Shown piece after piece: positions 22,981-35,525 of a stretch of 64,000 nt of DNA. Numbering within the stretch: the first letter of the stretch is position 1; each line of letters opens with the position of its first letter. The translations under genes and the position numbers were made by a program. Origin of the DNA: Cephalopachus bancanus (Eukaryota > Chordata > Mammalia > Primates > Tarsiidae); the NCBI GenBank assembly GCA_027257055.1, contig JAPVLO010000400.1, positions 496,001-560,000 on the forward strand, given 5' to 3'. The notes under the pieces were generated by a model. The model did not search any database. It worked only from the letters and a program-made list of their open reading frames with translations, and was not told the DNA's origin.

Positions 22981-23285
22981 AATATTATAGACTGGGTGGC
23001 TTAAACAACAGAAATGTATGTCTCACAGATCTAGAGGCTGGGGTGTCCAAAATCAAAATGGTGGCAAGAATGGTTTCTACTGAGGTTTCTCTCCTTGGCT
23101 TGCAGATGACTACCTTCTCACTGTCCTCACGTGACTTTTCTCTGGTGTCTTTTCTTAGTGTCCCACTCTTGTGGCCTCATTTTACCTTAATAACCTCTTT
23201 AAAAGCCCTGTCTCCAAATATAATCACATTGAAGGTATGGGCTACAACATAGGAATTTTGGGATGACATAGCAGCCTCATCCAAT
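22932..23285 (-). mobile_element. MaLR-type solitary LTR, reverse orientation
   Basis: 'gtattagtttgctagggttgtcataacac', 'actgggtggcttaaacaacag', 'gtctccaaatataatcacattgaagg' and 'ataggaattttgggatgaca' follow the complement of MST/MLT-type LTRs. Right boundary approximate. Confidence 0.7.
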
Positions 23286-23368
23286 CAATTGAAGGCTTTA
23301 ATGGCAAAAACAGGTTTCTTGAAGAAGGAATTTTGCTTCAATACCGTAACATAGAAATACTGCCTAAA

Positions 23369-23658
23369 ACTGGGCATGGTGGCTCACACCTGTAATCCCA
23401 GAACTTTGGGAGGCTGAGGCAAGAGGACTGCCTGAGTCCAGGAGTTTAAGACCAGCTGGGGCAACATAGTGAGACCTTGTCTCTACATGAAATCAAAATA
23501 TTAGCCAGGCCTGGTGGCTCACACCTGTAGTTCCAGCCACTTGGGATGCTGAGGTGAAATGATTGCCTGAACCCAAGAGGCTGAGGCTGCGGTAGCTGTG
23601 TTCATGCCACTGCACTCCAGTCTGATGACAGAGTGAGACTTTGACAAAAAAAAAAAAA
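23369..23658 (+). mobile_element. Older AluJ-like element
   Basis: Begins 'ctgggcatggtggctcacacctg'. It retains ancestral wording and many private changes. Its A tail has grown into the adjacent microsatellite. Confidence 0.9.
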
Positions 23659-23718
23659 GGAAGGAAGGAAGGAAGGAAGGAAGAAAGGAAGGAAGAAAGA
23701 AAGAAAGAAAGAAAGAAA

Positions 23719-23761
<43 letters not shown>
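23659..23761. repeat. (GGAA)n/(GAAA)n microsatellite at Alu tail
   Basis: GGAA units pass into long GAAA runs. This is typical tail-seeded microsatellite growth. Confidence 0.96.
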
Positions 23762-23762
<1 letters not shown>

Positions 23763-24679
23763 CTGCTTGAGTTTCTAGCCTGTCCTTTTGAGACTTGCCA
23801 GCCCACAGTCACATGGACCCCATTCTTTAAAGCAAATCTCTATGTATGATGATATATATCTGATGGAATTTATATATCTATGTCCTATTGATTACAGTTG
23901 GATTTTCTCTGATACACTATGTATTGGCAGTTATCTCCGTTTCCCTTTAAGGAACACTGTGAGGGAAGAGGGGAAATTTTTTAGCCCTTATCTCCAGTTG
24001 AGGAAACAAGTTTAGCATAGAGGTGACTCTGTGACTCTCAGGGATTATAAAGCCAGAGGAGGCAGTGCCATGCACACTTGTCTTCTGGCCTCTTGATCAG
24101 GTCTCTGCAGGGCCGTGCTACCAGTCACTGAGAGACCAGGAGCTAGGAGTCAGGGCCCACTCCTGGAGTGGAGCTGGGTTAAAAAGAAAGTGGTGGGAAT
24201 GTCGGTTCTCCAGAGTGGCTCAGTGAATATAAGTCCTACACAATAGGGACCAGCCCTTTGCAAGTGAGTCCCCATTTGATTAAATAGAAACTCATTTTAT
24301 TTCCCTAGATCACACCTTTGCACAGCTGTGGTGTTCAGTGTCTCCTGCCACTTTATCTTGCCCGTTGGCTTTATAAATGATCTCAGTTGTGACTCTGAGC
24401 TACTAATTAAGTCTCCTAAATACTGTGAGTTTTCTGCCTCCAGCGGTGATGCAGAAATCAAGACTTTCTCTGGTAAGTGACTAATTTATCTGAATATATT
24501 AATTATTATTACATGAACTGTTAGACCTTTTAGAATATTCTTAAGAACATTTTAAGAACACCTTGATAATGAAACATCTTCCCCTGACTGTCCTCTTTGT
24601 GGTCAGGAGAATGTCTCACCCCAAAAGAAAGCCTCCTTCTGTGTTAGATATATCAAAATATGAACTCAAATAATTAGAA
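23762..24679. other. Unique sequence
   Basis: Nothing recognised. Confidence 0.4.
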
Positions 24680-25075
24680 TGAGTGAAAGAATGTGCTTAC
24701 TTGTTTGTATTGGTGGGGACTGCCTAGGTTACACCACAGTAAAAAACAGCACCCCAAAGTCAGCAGCTTAAAATAACAAACATTTTTTTTCTTGTTTGTG
24801 TTCCATATTACTACAGTCTCTTCAGGGTCATCTCGTATTGGGACCAAGGCTGACAAAACATCTTCCATCGGTGCATTTTTCATTGCTGTGGCAGAGGGAA
24901 AGGGCACGCTGGGGTCACTCTCATGGGCTGAGTCCAGCAGTGAAGTGCAGCCCTTCTACTTACAGCTCATCGGCCAGAACTGGTCACATGGTCCTGCCAA
25001 TCACAGAGGCCTGGAAATGAGATCTTTTCATATACTCAGAAAACAGAAAGCCGGAAATATTTAGGGTGTAGTATT
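24680..25075 (-). repeat. LTR-like interspersed repeat (MLT-type?)
   Basis: 'agtcagcagcttaaaataacaaac', 'ggtcatctcgtattgggacc', 'gctgtggcagagggaaagg', 'cagctcatcggccagaactgg' and 'agccggaaatatttagg' resemble a common mammalian LTR read in reverse. I cannot fix the subfamily. Confidence 0.45.
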
Positions 25076-25104
25076 AATAACTACCACAACACTGTATTAT
25101 TCTT

Positions 25105-25545
25105 AGTAATTATACCTCTCTATCAAACCAGATTGCAATCTCCTCAAGACAGTGGGCTATATATTACAGCTATCCCTTGGTATCCACAAGGATTGGTTCC
25201 AGGACTTCCAGGGATGTTCAAATCAGTGGATGCTCAAGTCCCAGTCCTTTATTTACAATGATATTTATATATAATTTACACCATCCCTATGTATACTTCA
25301 TCTCTAAATTACTTATAATACCTAAATGGTATGCAAATAGTTGGCATACTGTATTTTAATTTGTATTATTTTTTATTGTGTTGTTATTTTTATTTTTAAA
25401 AAATATTTTCTACATATCTATGGTTGGTTGAATCCATGGATGGGAACCCAAGGTACAAGGGTTAGCAGGATACTCTTTGTAACCCCAATGCTTAACAATC
25501 TTCCACAATATCTGAAGGTGATCAGTAAATGATGAATGAATAAAT
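25105..25545 (+). repeat. L2 3' end interrupted by a Tigger-like element
   Basis: Left part 'gcaatctcctcaagacagtgggc' and right part (25476-25545) 'aaccccaatgcttaacaatc ... gatcagtaaatgatgaatgaataaatgaatg' together match the L2 3' terminus. Confidence 0.6.
25162..25475 (+). mobile_element. Tigger-derived (MER2-like) DNA transposon remnant
   Basis: Left end 'cagctatcccttggtatcc', then 'aggattggttccaggacttcc', 'gatgctcaagtcc', 'attacttataatacctaa', and right end 'ggttggttgaatccatggatgggaaccc'. These are the hallmarks of non-autonomous TcMar-Tigger elements. No transposase is encoded. Confidence 0.8.
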
Positions 25546-25549
25546 GAAT

Positions 25550-26540
25550 GTCCTTTCACTGGTTTCCCCTTCATCTATGATTTTGTTTTACATGAAGGGA
25601 AATAGTTCCTTGGCTGTAAGTAACCTTAGATCCTGTTGGTGAAGTTTGGGGACTTTTTAAGATAGAGCCCAAAAGAGCCCCTGCTGGCGTGTTAATGGCA
25701 AACTCAAGACTAGTGGTCAAGTGTCACTCAAGGCATGATTTTGCCATCTTAATATCTTAGGCCTACTCTGTTCTGCCACTGTGTGATGGAGGTCAGATCA
25801 GGACTCTTTGTTTAAAAACATATCTCCCTGGTTGGCCCATTTAAGTGGCTGAAATTTCGCCCTTAGAGAATGGTTTGCAAGAGTGAAGGAGTAGTCGCTT
25901 TTAATACTCAGCTCCCTGCAATGAGCTGACACATTCAGACTTTCAGAGGAAAGAGTTTGATTAAACCTCTCCGATGAGGTGGCAGCCATCTAAAGAGTAA
26001 GAGACGGAGGAAGCCCACGTGGGAATGGACGAATCCATGTGGACAGGGTTGGGAGAGCCTATGTGGGGTGCAAGCTGTAAGGCTAAGCATTTGGCAGATG
26101 GGGCTGCTGCCTGGGCAGAAGGCAAGGATATGCTAGAAGGAAGGCTGGAATGAACTGTGCCTCCCTCACAGTGATGTCAGGGGTGGCAGCGGGCCAAGTT
26201 CACGTGCCAATGGGGCAGAGAAGCACAGCCTGGCGGACAAGGGCACCAGGAAGAGGGTCTGAGGCAGGACAGAATGGTCAGACTCTGAGAGAGATGGGCC
26301 TAGAACAGATTCAAGCTCCAGCACATTCTTTGCTATGTGATTGGTGTGCTCTTTATTTTCTCTGGTCTGTTTTATCTCCTACCAAGTGGGATTAGCTATA
26401 TCTCATAAGGCCTTGTGAAGATTTAGGAGGTATGGGATATTTAGGGATATGTGTAAAGCATGAGCTTGATGCACAGCGGAAACACATATTCAATGAATGG
26501 GAGCATCCTTTTACCTTTTCCCCTGCTCCATCTCCTTTCT
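25550..26540. other. Unique sequence
   Basis: Nothing recognised. Confidence 0.4.
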
Positions 26541-26553
26541 AACCCACTCCCTC

Positions 26554-26554
26554 A

Positions 26555-26607
<53 letters not shown>
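26554..26607. repeat. (AC)n microsatellite
   Basis: About 26 uninterrupted AC units. Confidence 0.98.
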
Positions 26608-26608
<1 letters not shown>

Positions 26609-26839
26609 CATAAGATATACACCTCTTACTTTAGGAGTCTTTAGGTCACTGTTTCTTCAGTTTTTTGACCACACCCACAGTTGGAAATTCATTTTAACAA
26701 AGTCACATGTGGCTGGTGGGCAAAACACATTGCACACATTGGACACCACCTCATCGGTTTGAACATACAAGAACGACCAACCCTCTCCTGCATCACCAGA
26801 GGAACTCCTTTGAAGCCATGCCAAGAAAATGAGGAAGGA

Positions 26840-27650
26840 GGTTCATAGCAGCACTGTCGGTAAATCCCCAATCTGGAGCAAACTCCACATCCATTACACC
26901 ATGATACACATGTTGCCGTGTAATGATGGGAAAGAATGCCACGTAGCAGTGAAAATGCATGAATTACAGTCACACACATGTACACAGGGAGAGATGTTAG
27001 AACCATGACTGCAGCAGGAAGCAAATCTCGGAAGAGCAAGTTACATAGCACTCAAAGACAGGTCACACCAAACTCTATTTTCCCTAATAGGTATATGAGT
27101 GGTAAAACCATAAAGAAAAGCAAGGGATTCTGTTTTTTTTTTTTTTTTTTTTTGAGTTGGAGTCTCACTCTGTCACCCAGGCTGGAGTGCAGTGGCCACT
27201 CCCGGCCACCGCAGCCTCAACCTGCTGGGCTCTGGTGATCCTTCTGACTCAACCTTCCAAGTAGCTGGAACTACAGGCGTGCGCTACCTCACCCGGCTAA
27301 TTTTTCTGATTTATTGTAGAGATGAGGTCTCGCCAAGTTGCCCAGGCGGGTCTTGAACCCGTGGGCTCAGGCAATCCACTCACCTCAGCCTCCCAAAGCG
27401 CGGAATTACAGGCTGAGCCACTGAGCCTCTTATCATAAAAGTCAGGATGGTGGCTGCCTCTGGGGGGGGAAAGAAGTGGGGGTGCAGGTGAGGAGGATTT
27501 AAAGATGGTTTCCAAGGCACTGGCTCTGTTCTAGCTCTCAACTGTAGCAGTGGGGATGCAAGTTCCTGCTCAGACACTAAAATAGATACACTGTATAGTC
27601 GCTGCTGGACATTTAATATATTTCACAATAAAAATGAAAGTTATGATACA
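26840..27650 (+). repeat. L1M-type 3' region, split by an Alu
   Basis: 'catagcagcactgtcggtaa' at the left, 'gatgggaaagaatgccacgtagcagtgaa' inside, and 'caggatggtggctgcctctggg' with 'cacaataaaaatgaaag' at the right follow the end of ORF2 and 3' UTR of old L1. No frame survives. Confidence 0.65.
27133..27427 (-). mobile_element. Alu element in L1
   Basis: Main lineage, reverse-oriented, starting with a run of about 21 T. Target duplication not clear. Confidence 0.95.
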
Positions 27651-27834
27651 AACAGAAATACATTACACGTCTCACCTCAACATATACATTCATATATCTG
27701 TGTGTATGTAGAAACACAAAAACAAAAATTTCACGAAGAAATCTACCTTTATTACATGAAGGACACTCATACTTTAATCCTATACTATTTGTTTCAATTT
27801 TATTTTTTTAATGCAAGTTGTAAACTACTAACCA

Positions 27835-27905
27835 AAACGATTTCAGAACCCACTAGTGGATTACAACCTACAGTTTAAGAACACTGATTTAGTCTAATGA
27901 TAAAT
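27835..27905. repeat. hAT-like DNA transposon scrap
   Basis: 'gaacccactagtggattacaacctacagtttaagaac' resembles the 'ggtcgcgacccacagtttgagaac' end of hAT-Charlie elements. Very short. Confidence 0.35.
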
Positions 27906-30900
27906 ACCAACATTCCACCTTGCCTAGATCAGAAAGGCTATGTGAATATTTGGTAAAGTCCAAGGTAGCAAGGACAACCCTTATTCTTGAAAGGGATTTA
28001 CCTCTTTTGATCTGACATTTGCATTTCAACAGTAAGCTTTTCCTCTGGGAAGCCTGTCCAGTAAGTGACTGCTGGTTATTGTGCTGCAGATTCAGGTATC
28101 CTTACCATCGGATTCAAACAGCTGAGGGGGGAAGAAAATAAAAGACCTTATACAACAGTTTGGGGGTGGTTTCTGGGGTGGAATAACAGTATTGCCAATT
28201 GCCTAGAGATGGACTGTATCATCAGGAAATAAGCAATGGAAACTATTTACAGATACAGCAGGGAGTGAGAATTGCAGCAGGCACACCTGAAGGACAAGGA
28301 ATGCTGAGACGAAAATGGAGCTGTAATCGAGCATCTCATGGTAGAAAGAACACTTTGTTCAGGTGCCGTCCTGTTGCGGCTGGCAGATTATGTGGTGGGA
28401 GCAGCTTGAGGACAAAAGAGCCGCTCACTGGCCAGATAACAAAGTGGTGGTAGAAACAATCAATAGACAACAGGCACACACTCCCTTCAGTGCCTAAATT
28501 ACTTGGTGCATTCCTCCCCAGTGCTTCAGCCTTAGCCTTGCTTTTCAGGTTGAAGATGACCCTGGGTACAGCAAGCCATCACCCATGACTCAAATCCATG
28601 TGAATCACGCTTTTGCTCAAAAAACACCAGACACCAGCTTGGATGGTCTTGTGCCTTTCAGCATCCCTGGAATAAAAGCCTTTCTGCCCCCTGGCCATCC
28701 TGAAGGTTCCCAAATTCAGCAAATGTGACTCCCACACAGGTTCTAGAACTCAGCTAGGTCGGAGTGGGAGCCCAGGGGTGCTGTTTTCAGGGCCCCTTGC
28801 TCATCCAGCAAAATACCATGTGGGCTATATCAGATGGCTTCTGTCCTGGGCTGGTCTCAGACCATTCTCCAGAGAGGTACTAGAAGGTACTAGAGGAAGG
28901 TTCTGACTGCTTCTAAGTAGTTTGAGCCCCCTCAAGTTAAGCTTTGAAAAGGTGCATGGATGGAGCATCCGGGTGTTACCCTCCACTCTGGGAAAAGTCA
29001 GAGTTAACTGCTGCCAAGTTCTCACATCCAACCACAAGAAGGTAGAGCACAGAGCGTAAGCCTGATAAACACCGGCTAGCGGATGGGGTCAGAAGCTTCA
29101 GTGTGAGTTGCCAGTAGGCAAGGAAATCGTCTGGGCTCCAGATGGTCTCCGTGGTGATGTCAGATCACCAGAATGTATCCTAATCGTAGGGGTGGGCTGT
29201 GGCAGGACAAGGGCAGGAATGGGAGTCAATGAGGAAGAAGAAACAATAACACTCTTACTTTCCCCGATTTTCTCCACAGTCTCTGGAAATGTCCAGCCAG
29301 AATAATAAAACTTGTGTTCTCAAGTTCCTTTCATTGCATGATTCCTCTTCCTAGGCAGTGAGGAGAAATGTTCTGCAGTGCAACTGGCACTCTACAAATC
29401 TTGTGTCACTTTATATACAGAGGACAAGACAGTCCCCAGGTGCAACCAGCTGAATAGTTTATACTCAGGGGCTTAGCGTTGTGCCAGGGTACAAGCAATG
29501 CAGAAAATTAGGAGCATTCTGTCTTCCAAAAATGTCCACGAAGTAGTATCTGCTGAGTTGACAAGAGATGAGTCCTCTTCAACCCTCAGAAAATTGTTAG
29601 TGCTTCTTTCTTTGCTTGTGTTGTGGGTACACTGTAGTGTGTGTGTGTGGTGTGTGTGTGTGTGTGTGCGCGCGCGCGTGTGTCTTTGTTTATTCATAAA
29701 TTGAAGAGAAAGACCAAGTTTCAAAGAGAAAGTCCAGAAATGAAAGGAAACACAAACGTTGGCGTAATCAGGAACCAGGTATTAACTCTCAGGGAGGGAG
29801 TTTTAGCTCACGGTCCCTTCTTCCTAATTGCCAAGACTCTTGGCTACTAGCCTAGTCTCTTGAACAGTATTGCCACCTCTAACCTACTTTATAGAGAGGA
29901 CTCATATATATATTTTTGGTAGCCACTAAAAGGAGAATCAAGGCTTGAGAAGAAGTAGGCCTTAAAAGCTTTATTAAACAAAGACAATATTTCACAGTAA
30001 GTGCACACATCTTGATACACATGGAAATTAAGCTGCCATGGCTTTTTCCTGTTCTACTTGTAAATGCACCCAAATGGTGGTGAGCCATGAGCACATCCAA
30101 TCTAATTATTGAATAATAAATAAGCATTGAATCAGGACAGACTATGTGAGAGAAAAAAGCCAACAGGCTGAGGCAGCACCTTCTCGGGGCAGTGCAAAAG
30201 CAGGTTGAGACAGATCTAGAAGGAAATATTAGGATAACCCTTGGCATTTATCCAGGACATGCGTCCACCAAGCAAACTCCTACATACACACCTAGCACAC
30301 ACCATTAGCCTCTGTGCTGCCCTAAACTAGCTTGCAGAAATCACACTGGTTGTTTTAGCTCAGGCTTAAGACAGCCAGCCACTGGCCGCGGCAGGCCAAT
30401 TGTCTTGAGTACTTCGATCATCACAAAATTGGATGGATTCCGGCTTCAGTATCAATCAGCTTCTTCACCAGGAAAAAAAGAAACTGTGTGTGGAGGAGGG
30501 AAGATAATTAGGTTATTGAGTTGGAAGAATTAACATAATGGAAGGGACTACATAAAGTGTATGAATTCATTGCCAGATATAACTCATTCCTTGAAGCTTT
30601 TTTTCCCCTTTACGACTCTTGGCAGACTTGACTCAGTGATTTGGGCAAGGTGTGAGGCTCCATTTAAATCTGAGGTAGGAGAGGGTAGAGCTCCTTCACC
30701 AAAGAAAGATCTATGGCAACGATGAGTAGAGAAGGAATGGCTGGTGCCTGTGAGGGCACTCATAGTTCACGCTTCTTGGGGGAGCTCAGGGAAGAGGCAC
30801 TACTAATTCGAGGGGCAACCTCTCCCTCCCAGAAGCTTCTCAGGAATGCTATGGTCACTGTTAGTAGAAACACCCAGAGCTTGCCTTTGACCATGCTCTG

Positions 30901-31124
30901 TTGGGTCCTGGGAGAGGAAAGGGGAGTTAAGTCGGGGTGCATTCTCTTAATGTTATTAGTAGCAGCGAACTACTAGGGTGTCACTTAGAAATGGAAGACA
31001 CAGTCTCTATTTTAGTCCACAATACAAAACAGTTCCCCACACAAATTGGTGTAACAGTTATCTGTATTCATTTTACATACTTAGCATTGTACCCTGTACA
31101 CAGGCCTTTGGGAAAGGTTGTGAC
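27906..31124. other. Quiet stretch with almost no recognisable repeat
   Basis: About 3.2 kb with no Alu, L1 or LTR that I can name, apart from the (GT)n tract at 29637. A minus-strand AATAAA lies at 29970-29975. No coding-like frame or convincing splice-flanked exon stands out. Confidence 0.5.
29637..29683. repeat. (GT)n(GC)n alternating purine-pyrimidine tract
   Basis: GT units, one GG break, more GT, then GCGCGCGCGC, then GTGTGT. Alternating tracts with a GC core can adopt Z-DNA. Confidence 0.95.
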
Positions 31125-31225
31125 TGATGATTGAAGGCGAAGAAGGGAATGGGGAAGGAGTGAGGGAGATGGAGAAGGAGAAGAAGAACAGCAGCAACAA
31201 CAACTGAGGGAGGAGGGGGAGGAGA
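31125..31225. repeat. Purine-rich GGA/GAA low-complexity tract
   Basis: Runs of GAAG, GGAG and GAGG on the plus strand. Confidence 0.8.
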
Positions 31226-31791
31226 TGTTGATGATGATGGCCTGGAATGGCATGGTGCATTCTTTTCTGCATAAAGGGATGGATTAAATGGCCTGTACAT
31301 TCCTTGTAACCTATTAAAAACTACTTTACTTTCCCATTCAGTCCAAAAACTCTACAAATATGAGTATTTTACCTTTTGGTGTTGGGCATATAATAGTTGA
31401 ATAATAAATGTCTATTGACTGACTTTATGAATCCATTTAATAGATTGTAAGTGGAAAGATTAAACCGACCCACCATCAGATGGCTTGTAAACAGTGGAGT
31501 GCAAAAAGAAATTGATTAGGCAGAATCCTAGACGGAGAACAAGTCCTTGAATAATGAGTGTTTTCGATTTCATTGCTAAGTCCACCTTTTCTGCTGGGAG
31601 GGGAAGAGTAAGAAAGCATCAAAGCTACAAAGTCAAGGCCAACTCCTTTTTGGACAAGGGAGAATCAAACTCAACCACGAAACCATTAGGAGTTTGAAAA
31701 ATTAGTTTTTGTTTTTCTTAGCTCCAACTTATTTTCTCTGTCAGTAGAAGTGAATTTTGAGTGTCTACTGTTTATGCATTCATGCAATGAT
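31226..31791. other. Unique sequence
   Basis: Nothing recognised. Confidence 0.4.
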
Positions 31792-32111
31792 CCTTTCTTT
31801 CTTTCTTTTTTCTTTTTTTTTTTCTTTTTTTGAGTCGGAGTCTCGCTCTGTTGCCCATGCAGGAGTGTAGTAGCATAATCTTGGTTCACTACAACCTCCA
31901 CCTCCTGGGCTCAGGTGACCCTTCTGCCTCAGCCTCTGGAATAGCTGGGACTACAGGCACACACCACCATGCCTGGATAATTGTTTTGATGTTTTGCAGA
32001 GATGAGGTCTTGCTATGTTGCCCAGGCTGATCTCAATCCCTGGGCTCAACTGATCCTTCTGCCTTGGTGTCCCAAAGTGGGACTATAGGTGTGAGTCATT
32101 ATTTCTGCCTG
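31792..32111 (-). mobile_element. Older AluJ-like element
   Basis: Reverse-oriented, ancestral wording with a CTTT-rich tail. Right arm reads 'gtctcgctctgttgcccatgcagg'. Confidence 0.9.
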
Positions 32112-32114
32112 ATT

Positions 32115-32300
32115 CTTTTTTTTAACTGGACATCTTCTAGGTGCTGTCCATTGTCCTTGCCAAGACAATTTAGAAACTGGTGGTGCCCTCAGGGAGCTTG
32201 CAATCTAGTAAGAATCTTAGAAGTATTTATATAGGTAATACTACAACCCAAGGCAGAATAAGGTAAGTGTCCTAAGAGAGAAACAAATAATAGCTATCAG
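32115..32300 (+). repeat. L2/MIR-like fragment
   Basis: 'cttctaggtgctgtccattgtcc', 'ccctcagggagcttgcaatctagtaag' and 'ctaagagagaaacaaa' resemble the L2 run that ends 'ctcatggagcttacattctagt'. Confidence 0.5.
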
Positions 32301-32873
32301 GTGCTGTGAGGTGGCACAGATGTAGCAAGAGAAGAGTCTGTCATCTCCATTGTTGCCTAGGATGGGGAGAGGAAAGGGGCCCACCAAGATGCTGAACCCC
32401 AGGCCCTGAAGAAAATCTGACACTGCAGGTATATGGCCCATGTGTCGCCTTCCTCCTCAACTCCCTCCTGTCCTCACTGGACCCACTCTTGGCTGCCTCT
32501 TTAAGAAACAGAGTGACTCTAGGCCTTCTGCTTTGTGTTTTCAGGGTCCAAAAGTCTGAGATGACTTCACGTGTACTTAACATTTGTGCAGTCAGGAGAC
32601 TAAATCTCTGATTACAAGTCAGTCCAAGAAAAGAACAGGGTAACAAGCTTATATGCTGACATTTTTGCAGTGTCCAATCTGAAAAAATGCTGGCTGTTTT
32701 CTAGGTTATCTATTCTATGAGCATTCAAGGTGAAATGTCCCAGCGTTATCAAGAAATAGCATCATTTCAAGCCCTGCCATTACATACACTAAAAATATCA
32801 GGTCTCAGGGTCTGTAAAGAGGAGGGAAGAAAAATCAACCCTCCTTACTAAAGCATGTGTGTGCACACACACA

Positions 32874-32906
<33 letters not shown>

Positions 32907-33339
32907 CTCAAGGTTCCTCACTGCTATTTTTGTTTATATTCATGACATCTGGTTTTTGCCATTAGCCTCAGAACTTCCTTGATATGTTTAGGTTAACAGA
33001 CCTCAAAGAAATACTGTTTTTATGATAATGTGGGTGGTAGGGCCTCTTATGGAATTGAATGGCTGCTTCGCGTCACTACAGCGCACCATCCAGACTCTTT
33101 ACAAAGAGCTATCTGGTGTTGGCGTCTGTGAGGATTTTCTTTTTTATAGGAGAGAAAGAAAATCAATCTGAGAGGTTAACATTGATGTTAAAATGCCAGT
33201 GGAGGGTGAAAAATAACAGAGATAATGCTGCAAACAATTTTCCTCCCCAGATGCCCTCGTGAGCCTCAAGCAAACCTGGCATCTGCCTTCTAATCAGTGT
33301 GGGCAGATCACAGGGTGGCAAATAATTTGTATCTAAGAA
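32301..33339. other. Unique sequence with one (AC)n tract
   Basis: The only recognised element is the dinucleotide run at 32864-32903. Confidence 0.45.
32864..32903. repeat. (AC)n microsatellite
   Basis: About 18 AC units, with GACAC near the left end. Confidence 0.96.
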
Positions 33340-33910
33340 AGGCACTTTCCTCTTTTTAAAACATGCAAATAAGTATATACTCAATGTAGAAAAGAGAAAA
33401 TACAGATAAGTAAAAAGAGATAAAACAACCAATCAACATTTTGTTACCCAGAGAAAATCCCTGTAAACATTTTGGCGTATGCCAATCAAAACTTGTGTGT
33501 GTATGTTTTCATGAAATTGTTTTTACATATAATATTCCAGGACCTAATTTCCCCTTTAATATATCATGAATGTGCTTGCATATATACACACACACATATA
33601 TATGTATTCATTATACATATATATATATATACACATGCACGTCATCATTTTATTATTTTTAATGATTAAATAATATTCTATTCTCAAGATAGACTGTAAT
33701 TCGCTTATTTGATCTTGTATATTGCTGAACATTTAGGTTGCTTGCAGTTTTTGTTATTAAAAAAATACCCTAGCAAATATCCTTATACATACATTTTTGC
33801 ATTCTTACCTTTAATTTTCTTAGGATAAGTTCTGTAGAGTGAAATTGCTAGGTACATACACATTTTTGAAGCATTTGCTATGGATTTTCAAAGTATACTC
33901 TAGGATTATG
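33340..33910 (+). repeat. L1M-type 3' UTR-like segment with (TA/CA)n
   Basis: 'gaacatttaggttgcttgcagtttttgttatta', 'ataccctagcaaatatcc' and 'gtagagtgaaattgctagg' are typical of old L1 3' regions. A mixed CACATATA/TATATA tract lies at 33583-33632. Confidence 0.55.
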
Positions 33911-34783
33911 ATTTGCACTTTTAGTAACAAAGTCTAAGATAGCCTCTCTACCTAGACCCATGAGAGACACCTTTTAAAATCTTGGGTAGCATCTTTGCCC
34001 TTGAACTTCCATGCAGGCACATGCTCCTTTTCTGACAGCAGATGTAGAAAGAGCTCTGCATCACTCAGGGGCACCACACAAAAAAGAGATGGGTAGCCAG
34101 CCGTAGGCTGGAGGAAAACTGAGACAGCTGTCAGAACCTAGTGAAATTTTGCTCAGAAGAAAGAAAAAGTGTGAGGTGTCATCCTGAGATCTGCAACTCC
34201 GTTCTCTTTCCATTCTTTCTGTTTTAAGAAGCCATGCCTTGTGTTTATATAGCATCGCTCTTCAGAGAAAGTTAGATTACCCCATTAAGGTCTTGGTTCC
34301 AACCCTTTTCCAGATTCAAGTAGAATCGACACTTGGGTGCTTTTACGTAGATGATTGTAGCATTTCCGCTACCATCTTTAGCATAGTGATTTGCTTTACT
34401 CTGACTTGCTTAAAGGCAGGGTGAAGGGTTGAGCCTCTGGCCCCATGTTCACTACTCTCTTTAAATGTTTTCCTCTTTCACTGAATAGGTAAGAGATTGA
34501 AATAAGTATATATAAACCTCCAAATCTGTGGTAGAAGTACTCTTTTTGACATATTTTTGGTTTCCACTTTTGTTGCCCTTGTCGTTTGCTTTATTTCCTC
34601 CTGATGAAGCTCAAATAAAGAAAAACTAAGATTTGGTCCCAGCTATTCTACAGATATCATGTCATTAACTGCATCAGAAAGACCCTATTTATTGTGTGGG
34701 TGACTCGGGACCAGGATTATTAACTTCTCAGGAGGATCTCAGGATGAGAATTCCTGACATTTGGACCATGCCCTAAGGGGCCC
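33911..34783. other. Unique sequence
   Basis: Nothing recognised. Confidence 0.4.
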
Positions 34784-34983
34784 TGTAATGGTTATTATGT
34801 CAATTTGGCTAGGCTGTGGTACCTAGACATTTGGTCAAACACTAGTCCAGATATTCTGTGAAAATTTTTTTATAGTTGTTGCTGTTGAGATGAGCATTAG
34901 TAGGCTTTGAGTAAAGCATATTACCCTCCATAATGCGGATGGGCCTCATCCAGTCCTTTGAAGGCATTCATAGAAAAAGACTG

Positions 34984-35276
34984 GCCAGGCTCGGTGGCTC
35001 AGCCTGTAATCCCGCGCCTTTGGGAGGCTGAGGTGAGTGGATTGCCTAAGCCCGCGGGTTCGAGACCCGCCTGGGCAGGCGAGACCTCATCTCTACAATA
35101 AATCAAAAAATCAGCCGGGCGTGATAGCGCGCGCCTGTAGTTCCAGCTACTCGGACGGCTGAGGCGGAAGGATCGCCAGAGCCCAGCAGGTCGAGGCTGC
35201 GGTGGCCGGAAGCGGCCACTGCACTCCAGTCTGGGTGACAGTGAGACTCCAACTCAAAAAAAAGAAAAGAGAAAGG
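34984..35276 (+). mobile_element. Alu element nested in the above
   Basis: Flanked by AAAGACTG at 34976-34983 and 35277-35284. Short-linker subtype with CCTGGGCAGGCGAGACC. Confidence 0.95.
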
Positions 35277-35449
35277 AAAGACTGATCTCCCTTGAAGAGG
35301 AGGAAATTCTGACTGCAGATAGCCTATGAACTTGAACTGTAGAATCACCTGTTCCTTAGGTCTCCAGTCTGCCAACCTACGCTGCAGAATTTGGACTTAC
35401 TAACCTCCCCAAACACTTGAGTCAATTACTTCACTCGCTGTCTCTCATA

Positions 35450-35525
35450 TATACATATATGTTTACATGCATATATACATGTATATACATATGCATACAT
35501 ATATGTATGCATACATATAGTATAT
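35450..35525. repeat. TATATAC/TATGCATAC microsatellite
   Basis: Overlapping ATATAC, ATGCAT and TATGTA units with several short self-complementary words. Confidence 0.9.
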
